Source: Nocardioides sp. cx-173 (GTDB lineage: Bacteria > Actinomycetota > Actinomycetes > Propionibacteriales > Nocardioidaceae). From it: a stretch of DNA of 64,000 nt. Under the pieces are notes generated by a model. It was not told the DNA's origin. It saw nothing but the letters and a program-made list of their open reading frames with translations, and did not search any database. The translations under genes and the position numbers were made by a program. Position 1 is the stretch's first letter; each line of letters starts with the position of its first letter. The stretch lies in assembly GCF_021117365.1 (NCBI RefSeq), contig NZ_CP088262.1, forward strand, positions 2,623,001 to 2,687,000. The letters are read 5' to 3'. Shown piece after piece: positions 16,018 to 23,623 of this stretch.

Positions 16018-17186
16018 GCTGCGCTCATCACGATGGCGGTGTGAATCCCGGAGAAGCCACTGCTCAGCTTGACGATTGTCCGCACCTGCCGCTGCTCGGC
16101 GCTTCCCAGGACGAGCCGCAGTGGCACCGTCGGGTCTGTCGTGTTAGCGATCGGCGGTGCGGCGGACTCCTGGAACATGGCACCGCACCCGACGATCTCA
16201 AGCAGGTTCGACGCACCGAGCGCGTGCCCGTTGACGCCCTTCTGGGCGGTGATGGCCACACCCGCCGATGCCTCCCCGCACACCGTCCTGATGGCGGCGG
16301 ACTCGCTGGCGTCGTTGAGCGGAGTCGACGTGCCGTGCGAGTCGATGACGTCGATCTCGGACGGCGACGCGCCGGCGTCCTTGAGGGCAGCGATCAGCGC
16401 ACGGGCGATGTCGGAACCGTCCTCTCGGAGCGCTGTCATGTGGAGCGCACTGGAGACCGACGCCCAGCCCCGGATCTCGAAGGCCCCATGTCCTCCGCGC
16501 CTTACGAGCGACTCCTCCGACTCCAGCACCACGCACGCAGCTCCTTCACCGAGGGCGAACCCATCGCGCCCGGCGTCGAACGGTCGCGACGCTGTTTCTG
16601 GGCTGCCGTGCCGTCTGGTCAAGGCGCCGATCTTGTCGAACGCCGCCACGACGATCGGCGAGATGGTCGCGTCCGATGCGCACACGACCGCGATGTCGTC
16701 CCGCCCGCTACGGACGGCACGGAAAGCGGAGCCCAACGCGTCGAGACCGGCTGTGCAGCCGGTCGACATGACGAGGCCGCGACCATCCGCACGAAGTTCG
16801 CGGCGAAGTCCGCGTTCGAGAGACTCGAAGCGCAGGTCCTCCGCCGACGGCGCCGTGCCGTCCCGGTAGACCCGCTCCAGCTCACAGGTGGCGCCGATCG
16901 CGGTGGCCGTCGTGATCGACGTCGTCGCGAGCTTCAAGGCAGACAGGCCGCTCTGTGCGACTGCCTCACGGGCGGCGAGGACGCCCATCGCCTCATAGCG
17001 AGGGACGTCGCCGGGGAGGTCCTCCCCTACGCGCGCGGCCACCGCTTGAAGTCCGTCAATGTGCTCGGGTGGGAGTGCCCGGACGAGCGACTTTCCCGCG
17101 AACTGCGCTTCCGAATAGGCTCGACAACCCACCCCTGCGGGGGAGACCGCGCCGAGGCCGGTAACGAAAACCCTGCGTCTTCTCAT
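16014..17186 (-). CDS. Beta-ketoacyl synthase (type II PKS KS-alpha)
   Basis: A 390-residue condensing enzyme with a complete triad: Cys144 in STGCTAG, His284 in DSHGTST and His321 in GVNGHALGAS. Begins RRRVFVTGLGAVSPAGVG, as FabF and aromatic-PKS KS-alpha proteins do. It should extend an acyl chain on an acyl carrier protein, but no ACP gene is visible in the operon. ATG start 27 bp after the upstream barrel-protein gene. Paired with the downstream Cys-less KS-like gene, it forms the core of a type II PKS-like complex. Confidence 0.93.
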   Translation of the reverse strand: MRRRRVFVTGLGAVSPAGVGCRAYSEAQFAGKSLVRALPPEHIDGLQAVAARVGEDLPGDVPRYEAMGVLAAREAVAQSGLSALKLATTSITTATAIGATCELERVYRDGTAPSAEDLRFESLERGLRRELRADGRGLVMSTGCTAGLDALGSAFRAVRSGRDDIAVVCASDATISPIVVAAFDKIGALTRRHGSPETASRPFDAGRDGFALGEGAACVVLESEESLVRRGGHGAFEIRGWASVSSALHMTALREDGSDIARALIAALKDAGASPSEIDVIDSHGTSTPLNDASESAAIRTVCGEASAGVAITAQKGVNGHALGASNLLEIVGCGAMFQESAAPPIANTTDPTVPLRLVLGSAEQRQVRTIVKLSSGFSGIHTAIVMSAA

Positions 17187-17213
17187 CCGGGCACCCCCGT
17201 CCGGGCCCGGGAG

Positions 17214-17654
17214 TCAGGACTCTCGGTCCGGGTCGAACGGACGGAGCTCGTTTCGAGCCGTCGCCGCACGCTCGACCTCGGCCATCGTCTCCATCTGGGT
17301 GATCAGCGCTGCCAGCTCCTCACGACCGGAGCTCCAGTTGTTCAATGGGATGACCTCACGGTCCTGAGCGGACATCCGCGCGTGCGCGACGTTGGTCCGG
17401 AAGTGTCGCTGCAGCTCCTCGTGGTCGTCGACAGCGACGATGGACGCCATCCCCGCATACGAGACAGCCTTGTGCAGCTGCGCGACGATGGCCTGTGAGT
17501 AGGCCTTCTCGGCGTACTCGATCGAGTCCATCGAGCGTCGCAGTGACTGAGCCTGCTCGCGATAGTCCGCTGCGTTGTCGAGGCCGCCCCAACGTTCGAG
17601 CACCAGGAACTGCTGCTTCGACTCGTCGGCCAGGCCTTCTTCGTTGATCAACAT
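17214..17654 (-). CDS. Barrel-fold enzyme paralogue B (muconolactone-isomerase-like)
   Basis: A 146-residue protein paralogous to the next gene upstream. Shared features are (V)L-ERWGG-D-ADYxxQAxxLRRxMDxIEYxExAY, then a strand-turn-strand with AVDDHEELQRHF and a final EVIPLNNW segment. The second half resembles dimeric alpha+beta barrel enzymes such as muconolactone isomerase, and in aromatic polyketide pathways such folds serve as cyclases or cofactor-free monooxygenases. ATG at 17654 with GAGGAG upstream. Catalytic role not determined. Confidence 0.75.
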   Translation of the reverse strand: MLINEEGLADESKQQFLVLERWGGLDNAADYREQAQSLRRSMDSIEYAEKAYSQAIVAQLHKAVSYAGMASIVAVDDHEELQRHFRTNVAHARMSAQDREVIPLNNWSSGREELAALITQMETMAEVERAATARNELRPFDPDRES

Positions 17655-17713
17655 GTTTCTCCTCGTGGTTGTTGACTGCCAGTGACGATCGATCGCCATT
17701 GGTTTGTGTTCCG

Positions 17714-18154
17714 TCAGTCGGTACGTCCCATCTCGAAGGGCCTCACCCGCCCCTCCGCGGCGTAGCGCTCTTCCTCGCGGGCCAGGTTCTCGACGTTCTC
17801 GATGAGCTTTCCGAAGGTCTCGCGGCCGTCGTCCCACTCCCCCATCGGGACCACCGTGCGGTCAGCAGGAGCCATCCGGGCGTTGGCGGGATTGGCCTTG
17901 ATGTAGTCACCGAGTTGCTCGTGCGAGTCCACGGCGAGCAGCACCGCCGTGCCGCCGTGTCCCGAGAGGTGGTGGGCGATGATCACTTGGCCCTTGCGAT
18001 AGGCGGCCTCGACGTACTCGATGGCATCCATGTAACGGCGCAGCGCTCGGGCCTGCTGGGCGTAGTCGGCTCGGGCGTCGATGCCGCCCCACTTCTCGAT
18101 GACCAGGTAGTGCAGCTTGCCGGGTGTCTTGGCCAATTCTCGGTTGTACAGCAC
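17714..18154 (-). CDS. Barrel-fold enzyme paralogue A (muconolactone-isomerase-like)
   Basis: A 146-residue protein with the same architecture as the downstream paralogue: YLVIEKWGGIDARADYAQQA, LRRYMDAIEYVEAAYRKGQV, then LLAVDSHEQLGDYIKANPANARM and TVVPMGEW. The domain resembles the ferredoxin-like barrel of muconolactone isomerase. GTG start at 18154, 9 bp after the rSAM stop, so tightly coupled. Two diverged tandem copies suggest a heteromeric barrel or two successive steps. Function unassigned. Confidence 0.75.
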   Translation of the reverse strand: MLYNRELAKTPGKLHYLVIEKWGGIDARADYAQQARALRRYMDAIEYVEAAYRKGQVIIAHHLSGHGGTAVLLAVDSHEQLGDYIKANPANARMAPADRTVVPMGEWDDGRETFGKLIENVENLAREEERYAAEGRVRPFEMGRTD

Positions 18155-18163
18155 AGTCTTCCC

Positions 18164-20188
18164 CTACTCGAAGTTGTCTGAGATGAGCAGTTCGCATCGG
18201 ACGTCGAGCGAACGTTGAAGGTGGCGGAACGGAGTACCGCGGATGTCCCGGAGCCAACCCCCGTAGTTGAACGAGGCGCTGGGGACGACTACCAGATCGG
18301 GTTTGCCCTCGCGGTCGATGTAGTCCTCGATCGACGAGACGATGTCGTCGACGGTGAACAAGTCACCGAGGACGATGTTGCCGCCGTAGTAACGGTTCTC
18401 GGGCACGAGGCTCTCAATCCGCGTCGGCTGCGCACGACACAGGAAGCTCCACGCTCGAAGCATCGCCTCGAAGTGTGGGCGGACGACCTGGGACGTCACG
18501 ACCACGACGTGATCGGCGTCAGCGTGGTTGATCATGCGGAAGAGGTGGCGCATAGCGGAGACCGTGATGCCGCTGGCCTCGAGGAACACGCCGAAACGGT
18601 CGTTCACCGGCGGGCCGTACAGGTAGTCCTCCGAAGCCGCCTCGTGCCCCAGCTCAATGGTCACCGGCCGCCCGCCCTCCCGACGAACGTCGAGCACGCA
18701 GACCGCACGCTCGTCGTCGCGGGCGGTGCCGAGCAGGGAGAGGCAGTGCGGTCGAGACATCACCGGCACGCCGTTGACCTGCTCGATGAGATCACCGACC
18801 GCGAGCCCGCCCTCGGCCGCTGGTGACATGGGGGAGACTCCCGCCACATAGGCGCCGTTGAGGTCGTCTGGGTGGAGCAGCGACTGCGTGAACATTCCGG
18901 GCTGGATGATCAGCGGGTGTTGGAGCCGAGGCCGCAATGGCGTGAGCTCTCGGACGGCGCTTGCCCAGTAGTCATCGGGATCGAACACCGGTGGGTTCGG
19001 GAACAGCCGGGTGTAGCCGCCGAGGATCACGTCGATGATGCGGACGTTGAGCTGGTCGACGAGCTCGATGGTCTTGACCAGCTCGCCGATCGGCACCTCT
19101 GGCCAGGCGACCAACGTGGCCGTGAACCGAAGCCCACGCTCGTGCAGCCGCCGTATTCCGTTGATCCCCAGCTCGGCGCGTCCTCCCATGACGCGCTGGC
19201 GCGCAGCGGGCGTCGAGGCGTTCACACTGACGGTCAGCTCGACCGGGTCGAGAGCCACCAACCGCTCGACCGTCGAGTCGTCGAGCGTGTAGCCGTTGGT
19301 CGTCAGCGAGATCAGGTCGTTGGGCGAGACGGCTCGCAAGGACTCGAGCACGTCGAGTGACCCCGGGTGCACGAGGATCTCTTCCAGGTCGTACGTCGGG
19401 GGAAGGAGTGTCTTGCCCTGGCCGTAGTACTGCAGGCGGACGTCTGCCTCGTGCCGCGACTTCTCGACGCTGAACGAGTTGAGCCGGATGGACGCGTCCT
19501 TCGGATTGCCGTGGACGTAGCAGAAGATGCAGCGGGCGTTGCAGTTTCGCGACAGGCTCGCGATCACCTCGTACGGATCGCCCTGGCTCGGACGCACCCA
19601 CTGATCGAGGTCGCGCAAGCCAAAGGCGGCGACCTTCCCGTCCTCTGTCTCCGCTCGCGCCACGCGGTTCAGTGCCTGGAAGGCCCGCTGGATGAACTGA
19701 ACCCTCGGCTCGGTCCGCACCAGCACCAGCGGGTCATAGAACTCGTCGTTTCCTTCCTGCCCGCCGCGCAGGTCGGCCTCGACCTTGTTGCTCACGCTCG
19801 TCGTGATCGAGACGTCCGGCTTGGGGTCGCGAATCGGCTTGAGATGAGGCTCCTTGTCGCTCATCTCATTGTGGAACAAGAAGCTCGCGACATCGACGCG
19901 CTGGCCGTCGCTGTCGAAGAGCTCAACGACGTCGAGCATGTTGCCGAGGAAACTCCGAAAGAGCGCCTCCATTTCGTTCTCAGGGTGCAGCGGCTGAGCG
20001 TCTGGGACGACGGGGAACCGGAAGAGCTGTCCGTCGTCGCTCTCGACTGCGACTGATGCGTCGGCCGCGTCCAGCCCTTCGACCGGATGGGACGAACAGT
20101 GCCCGCCCGCGCCGTCGTCCTGAAGATCGAGGAACCAACGGTGATTGGACAGCTGAGCGGACGCACGTGGTGGATCGTCGGTAGCCAC
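18164..20188 (-). CDS. Radical SAM protein with PDZ and DUF512-like domains
   Basis: About 674 residues and the first gene of the operon. Residues 1-190: unknown acidic N-terminal region. Radical SAM core from ~200 with the cluster motif CNARCIFC (Cys216, Cys220, Cys223), followed by SLTTNGYTLDD and TVSVNASTPAARQRVMGG. A PDZ-like domain at ~447-518 (AYVAGVSPMSPAAEGGLAVG). C-terminal ~150 residues resemble DUF512 (RYYGGNIVLGDLFTVDDI). In the familiar bacterial DUF512 proteins the PDZ comes before the SAM core; here it is inserted after it. I favour the GTG at 20188; frame extends to 20254. Substrate unknown; a peptide or protein-bound target is plausible because PDZ domains bind C-termini. Confidence 0.87.
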   Translation of the reverse strand: MATDDPPRASAQLSNHRWFLDLQDDGAGGHCSSHPVEGLDAADASVAVESDDGQLFRFPVVPDAQPLHPENEMEALFRSFLGNMLDVVELFDSDGQRVDVASFLFHNEMSDKEPHLKPIRDPKPDVSITTSVSNKVEADLRGGQEGNDEFYDPLVLVRTEPRVQFIQRAFQALNRVARAETEDGKVAAFGLRDLDQWVRPSQGDPYEVIASLSRNCNARCIFCYVHGNPKDASIRLNSFSVEKSRHEADVRLQYYGQGKTLLPPTYDLEEILVHPGSLDVLESLRAVSPNDLISLTTNGYTLDDSTVERLVALDPVELTVSVNASTPAARQRVMGGRAELGINGIRRLHERGLRFTATLVAWPEVPIGELVKTIELVDQLNVRIIDVILGGYTRLFPNPPVFDPDDYWASAVRELTPLRPRLQHPLIIQPGMFTQSLLHPDDLNGAYVAGVSPMSPAAEGGLAVGDLIEQVNGVPVMSRPHCLSLLGTARDDERAVCVLDVRREGGRPVTIELGHEAASEDYLYGPPVNDRFGVFLEASGITVSAMRHLFRMINHADADHVVVVTSQVVRPHFEAMLRAWSFLCRAQPTRIESLVPENRYYGGNIVLGDLFTVDDIVSSIEDYIDREGKPDLVVVPSASFNYGGWLRDIRGTPFRHLQRSLDVRCELLISDNFE

Positions 20189-20514
20189 GAGACTGAACCC
20201 CCAAACCGCGCTCCGAGTGTGCTGCGGACGCCTGTCAGACCCAACTCCGCACATTCGCGGCGGCGGGCTTGCAATCTGGAGTCGTCTTAACCCAGACTGC
20301 GCTGCTGCCGGCTAAGGGGGCGGTAGCTGTTTGGGAGGCTAGGTGGGATCAGAACGGGCGTCAAGGTATCGAGAACGTCCCGATTGACCTTCCTACATAC
20401 CCCTGCGTTCACCGGGCGGCCGGAACGACGAACCCGAGCCAGGTGTACGTGCGAGGCCGGTTACGGGTAGCCCGGCACCTTGAAGAGGTCCCGGTCGAGG
20501 GGCGCTAGCCGATG
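20189..20514. other. Upstream region of the rSAM/PKS operon
   Basis: About 326 bp that must hold the promoter of the twelve-gene minus-strand operon. I see no convincing -35/-10 pair, and no precursor-peptide gene with a ribosome site on either strand. A plus-strand frame at 20269-20508 lacks any support. Confidence 0.45.
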
Positions 20515-20748
20515 CTAGGAGCTGACTTCCACCATCGAGGATCGCGCGAGCACCCCGCGTCCCGCGGGGCGGAGCGTCGAGGCACCGACCTCGCCCCGAC
20601 GTCGAACGGTCAGCAGTCGCTCCACCGAGGTCTCGTCGACCACTCCCCTGGCCAGCGACCGCAGCTCACCGCGCGCGACCAGGTGCTGCACCTGCCGCCT
20701 CGAAACACCGAGCCGCTCAGCGGCCTCGGATGCGGCGAGCAATGACAT
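20515..20748 (-). CDS. Small HTH (excisionase/MerR-like) protein, possibly truncated
   Basis: A 77-residue protein. The N-terminal ~45 residues form an excisionase-type winged HTH (LAASEAAERLGVSRRQVQHL, then ARGELRSLARGVVDETSVERLL). The rest is Arg/Gly-rich with no visible fold, so it may be the stump of a longer regulator. ATG at 20748 is chosen; a TTG at 20757 is possible but lies inside a 26-bp palindrome just upstream, which is probably its operator. No partner gene is apparent: the rSAM operon starts 326 bp downstream on the same strand. Confidence 0.6.
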   Translation of the reverse strand: MSLLAASEAAERLGVSRRQVQHLVARGELRSLARGVVDETSVERLLTVRRRGEVGASTLRPAGRGVLARSSMVEVSS

Positions 20749-20752
20749 GACA

Positions 20753-20778
20753 GACAAGTTCGCTTAAGCGAAGTTGTC
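20753..20778. promoter_or_regulatory. 26-bp palindromic operator at small HTH gene
   Basis: An inverted repeat matching at 12 of 13 pairs, centred on CGCTTAAGCG (20761-20770), with outer arms GACAA and TTGTC. It ends five bases before the ATG on the minus strand, so a bound protein would block transcription or a near-leaderless start. Probably autoregulated by the HTH protein. Confidence 0.7.
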
Positions 20779-20838
20779 CAGACGTCGCCGACCTCGAAAG
20801 AGGCCTGCCACCGCAAGACCCGGGAAGGAAAGTCCGAG

Positions 20839-21294
20839 TCAGGCGGTGGTGACGTTCTCCCCGTCGACGGTGACCCTCGTCTCGGGCAGCGGTGCGTTCG
20901 CCGGTCCGGACTGTGGTGAGCCGTCGGAGAGGGAGAACCTGCTGTGGTGGCAGGCACAGTCGATGGTCTCGGTCACCTTCGTCACCTCGCAGCCCTGGTG
21001 GGTGCACGTGGAGCTGAACGCCTTAAACGTCCCCTCCTCGGGCTGGGTCACGACCAGACCGTCGTCGACCAGGATGATGCCGCCGCCGACCGGCACTTCG
21101 GCGGTGGTGGTGAGCACGGTGCCGGCCCCGGGCGCCTGGACGCCACTGTCGCCGCCGTCGTCGGAGCCGCACGCGGCCAGCAGCGGGAGGCCGACGCCGA
21201 GCGCTGCGGCGCCTCCCAGCACGGTGCGGCGGGGTACCCCGGGGGCGGGATCGGACGCGGGTGTCGCTCTGCCCGGCGCTGCTTCGACTGCCAT
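20839..21294 (-). CDS. Rieske [2Fe-2S] lipoprotein with Tat-type signal
   Basis: A 151-residue electron-transfer protein. Twin-arginine signal PRRTVLGG (residues 21-28) runs into the lipobox LAAC at Cys42, so it is exported folded and anchored outside. The Rieske box is complete: CTHQGC (Cys97 and His99 ligands, Cys102 disulfide) and CACHHS (Cys113 and His116 ligands, Cys115 disulfide). The disulfide type suggests a relatively high potential. It shares a 76-bp leader with the copper monooxygenase lipoprotein gene, and a two-component system lies between them, suggesting a common stimulus and possibly electron delivery. Confidence 0.93.
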   Translation of the reverse strand: MAVEAAPGRATPASDPAPGVPRRTVLGGAAALGVGLPLLAACGSDDGGDSGVQAPGAGTVLTTTAEVPVGGGIILVDDGLVVTQPEEGTFKAFSSTCTHQGCEVTKVTETIDCACHHSRFSLSDGSPQSGPANAPLPETRVTVDGENVTTA

Positions 21295-21299
21295 CGCTG

Positions 21300-21375
21300 G
21301 CCTCCTACCTACGGGTTACATCGCTCATCTGACGGCTCCTTCGTAGCGAGCGAACCTGAGGCGAGTGTTAATGCG
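21300..21375 (-). promoter_or_regulatory. Conserved 76-bp leader, copy A (Rieske gene)
   Basis: Read on the minus strand it contains TTCGCTCGCTACGAAGGAG and then the AGGAGG ribosome site just before the gene. It aligns without gaps to 24873-24948 upstream of the copper monooxygenase gene at about 78% identity, while the coding regions are unrelated. It probably includes the promoter or operator shared by both genes, perhaps for the two-component system encoded between them. Confidence 0.75.
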
Positions 21376-21389
21376 CGCCGCCGGGCGGG

Positions 21390-22838
21390 TCAGCGCACCG
21401 CGGTGTCCTCCCCGGTGGCGAGCCGGGCGATCGGGGCGGGCGGGGCGGCGGCCGGAAGGTCGACCCGAAGCAGCGCGCCACCGCGTGCGGAGCGGGCGAC
21501 GGTGGCGCGGCCGCCGTGGGCGTCGACGACCCGCTGCACGATCGACAGACCCAGACCGGATCCCGGCAACGCCCGGGCGCTGTCGGCACGGTAGAACCGG
21601 TCGAAGACCCGCGGTACGTCGGCGGCGTCGATGCCCGGCCCGGCGTCGTCGATCTCGAGCACCGCCGACCTGCCCTCGGCATGGAGCCGGACCTGGACCG
21701 GCTGGTCCGCGGGGGACCATTTGCCGGCGTTGTCGACGAGGTTGAGCACCGCCCGCTGGAGCGCGGCGGGACGGCCGCTCACCCACACCGACGTCACGTC
21801 GAGCGCGATCTCGATGTCGGGCACGCGGGAGCGCGCCCGGGTCGCGGCGGCCACCACCACGTCGGCGAGGTCGAGCAGCTCGGCGCTCTCGTCGCCGATG
21901 TCACCACGCGCCAGCTCGGTCAGCTCGGCGGCAAGGGTGCTCAGCTCGGCCACCTGGGCACCCAGGTCGTTGAGCAGCCGGGTCCGGCTCTCCGCCGGAA
22001 GTGCGGTGTCCAAGGTGCCGCGCCGATCGAGCCGGATCAGCAACTCGACGTTGAGGCGCAGGCTGGTGAGCGGGGTCTTGAGCTCGTGGGCGGCGTCCTC
22101 GGCGAGCAGCCGCTGGGCCCCACGAGAGTCCCGGAGCGCGGCGAGCATGGCGTTGATCGACCGGATCAGCCGCCGGATCTCCCCGCCGCCCTCATCCGGG
22201 ATGTCGGCGTCGAGGTCCCTGGTGTCCGCGACACGTACCGCGGCGGCGGTCAGCCGGTCGATCGGCGCCAGCCCGGTCCGCGCCACGGTCCGCCCGACAA
22301 GGGCGCCGCCGACCACGCAGAGCAGCCCGATCAGCAGCATGCCGAACCCGAACCGGTTGACCGGGCTGTCGTCGGCGGCGTGGGCCAGCTGGACCGCGCC
22401 GTCGCCCGTCCCCAGCGTGTAGATGAAGTAGCCCTCTTCGCTGTCGTTCGACTCCATCAGGTCGGCCGACGCGCCCCTCGCCACGCGCCCGGCGCCCTCG
22501 CTGAGCGGGGGCAGCGCCGGTTGGCCGGCCGGGGTCCTGGTCGAGCCGTCGGGCAGGATGACCCGCACCAGCCGACCGTCTCCGGGATACGGCGGTAGCT
22601 CCACCTGCGTCAGACCGGCACGCTCCGCCTTCGTCGCCAGGACGCGGGAGTCGGCGCGCAGCTGGTCCTCGGCAGTGTCCCGTAGCTCCCGGTCCAGCAG
22701 CTCGCTGGCCAGCTGGAAGGCCACGAACACGCTGACCGCGATGGCCGTCGCCGCGATCACCGTCAGCCTGGTGCGCAGGGACCACCCGCGCCACCATCGG
22801 GTCAGCCGGCGCGGCTCCCGGCCGGTGGACCTGCTCAC
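21390..22838 (-). CDS. Sensor histidine kinase (MprB/BaeS-like)
   Basis: A 482-residue membrane kinase. TM1 at about 25-45, extracytoplasmic sensor ~46-163, TM2 ~165-187, HAMP ~188-240, HisKA with phospho-His251 in [15 protein letters not shown], then HATPase with [16 protein letters not shown] and GSGLGLSIV. It phosphorylates the response regulator whose gene it overlaps (GTGA at 22835-22838). The sensor domain is acidic and has no recognisable ligand fold. Neighbouring exported redox lipoproteins (Rieske, Cu monooxygenase) suggest an envelope, redox or metal signal; this is inference. Confidence 0.93.
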   Translation of the reverse strand: MSRSTGREPRRLTRWWRGWSLRTRLTVIAATAIAVSVFVAFQLASELLDRELRDTAEDQLRADSRVLATKAERAGLTQVELPPYPGDGRLVRVILPDGSTRTPAGQPALPPLSEGAGRVARGASADLMESNDSEEGYFIYTLGTGDGAVQLAHAADDSPVNRFGFGMLLIGLLCVVGGALVGRTVARTGLAPIDRLTAAAVRVADTRDLDADIPDEGGGEIRRLIRSINAMLAALRDSRGAQRLLAEDAAHELKTPLTSLRLNVELLIRLDRRGTLDTALPAESRTRLLNDLGAQVAELSTLAAELTELARGDIGDESAELLDLADVVVAAATRARSRVPDIEIALDVTSVWVSGRPAALQRAVLNLVDNAGKWSPADQPVQVRLHAEGRSAVLEIDDAGPGIDAADVPRVFDRFYRADSARALPGSGLGLSIVQRVVDAHGGRATVARSARGGALLRVDLPAAAPPAPIARLATGEDTAVR

Positions 22839-23566
22839 GGAGGAGTCTCGCGCAACGTGTATCCCAGCCCGCGCCGCGTGTAGATCAGTCGCGGCTCACC
22901 CTCGGCCTCCATCTTGCGGCGCAGGTAGCTCACGTACACCTGGAGGTTGTTGGCGGTGGCGCTCATGTCGAAGCCCCAGATCGCCTCGAACAGCATGTCG
23001 CGGGTCAAGACCCGGGTCGCGTTGCCCATGAGGACCTGCAGGAGGGAGAACTCGGTCCGGGTGAGGCGCAGCTGTCGCTCGCCCCGCCACGCCTCGAACC
23101 TGTCGGGATCGAGCCGGACGTCGGCGAACGACAGGATCTGCGCCTCCTCGTCCGCCGGCGTGCGCCGGCGCAGCAGGGCTCGCACTCGGGCCAGCAGCTC
23201 CTCGGTGGCGAACGGCTTGGGCAGGTAGTCGTCGGCGCCCGCGTCGAGCCCCGCGACCCGGTCGGAGACCTGGTCACGGGCGGTCAGCATCAGCACCGGC
23301 AGATCCCGATCCGCGGCCCGCAACCGCCGGCAGGTCTCCAACCCGCCCAGGCGGGGCATCATCACGTCGAGGATCAGCAGATCCAGCGTGTCACCGCCGG
23401 CCCCACCGACGCCCTCGAGCACGGCGAGGCCGTTGGCGACGGTGCTGGTGTCGTAACCCTCCACCTGGAGCACCCGCTCCAGCGACTCCCGGATGGCCGC
23501 GTCATCATCGGCGATCATGATCCGCACGCCGGCCCGCCCCCCTCCAGTCGCTGCTGTGCCGCTCAT
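22835..23566 (-). CDS. OmpR-family response regulator (MprA/PrrA-like)
   Basis: A 243-residue regulator. Receiver domain with acidic pocket IADDD (residues 18-22), phospho-acceptor Asp67 in LILDVMMP, Lys117 in YLPKPFA. C-terminal winged helix from ~145 with [14 protein letters not shown] and the [17 protein letters not shown] recognition region. ATG start at 23566. Co-transcribed with the overlapping kinase gene. Candidate targets are the two similar leaders at 21300-21375 and 24873-24948. Confidence 0.94.
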   Translation of the reverse strand: MSGTAATGGGRAGVRIMIADDDAAIRESLERVLQVEGYDTSTVANGLAVLEGVGGAGGDTLDLLILDVMMPRLGGLETCRRLRAADRDLPVLMLTARDQVSDRVAGLDAGADDYLPKPFATEELLARVRALLRRRTPADEEAQILSFADVRLDPDRFEAWRGERQLRLTRTEFSLLQVLMGNATRVLTRDMLFEAIWGFDMSATANNLQVYVSYLRRKMEAEGEPRLIYTRRGLGYTLRETPP

Positions 23567-23623
23567 TGTCCTCGATCATGAGGCCAGGATCGGCGCGCAC
23601 GGGCGCATTTCAGCCGACGCCTC

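Noticed and set aside
20269..20508. 79-residue plus-strand frame as a possible RiPP precursor
   Set aside because: No ribosome site, no recognisable leader/core pattern, and it runs opposite to the operon.
9158..20514. Search for an acyl carrier protein in the PKS operon
   Set aside because: No short frame with a G-x-D-S-(L/I) phosphopantetheine motif was found; absence is reported as a finding, not a feature.
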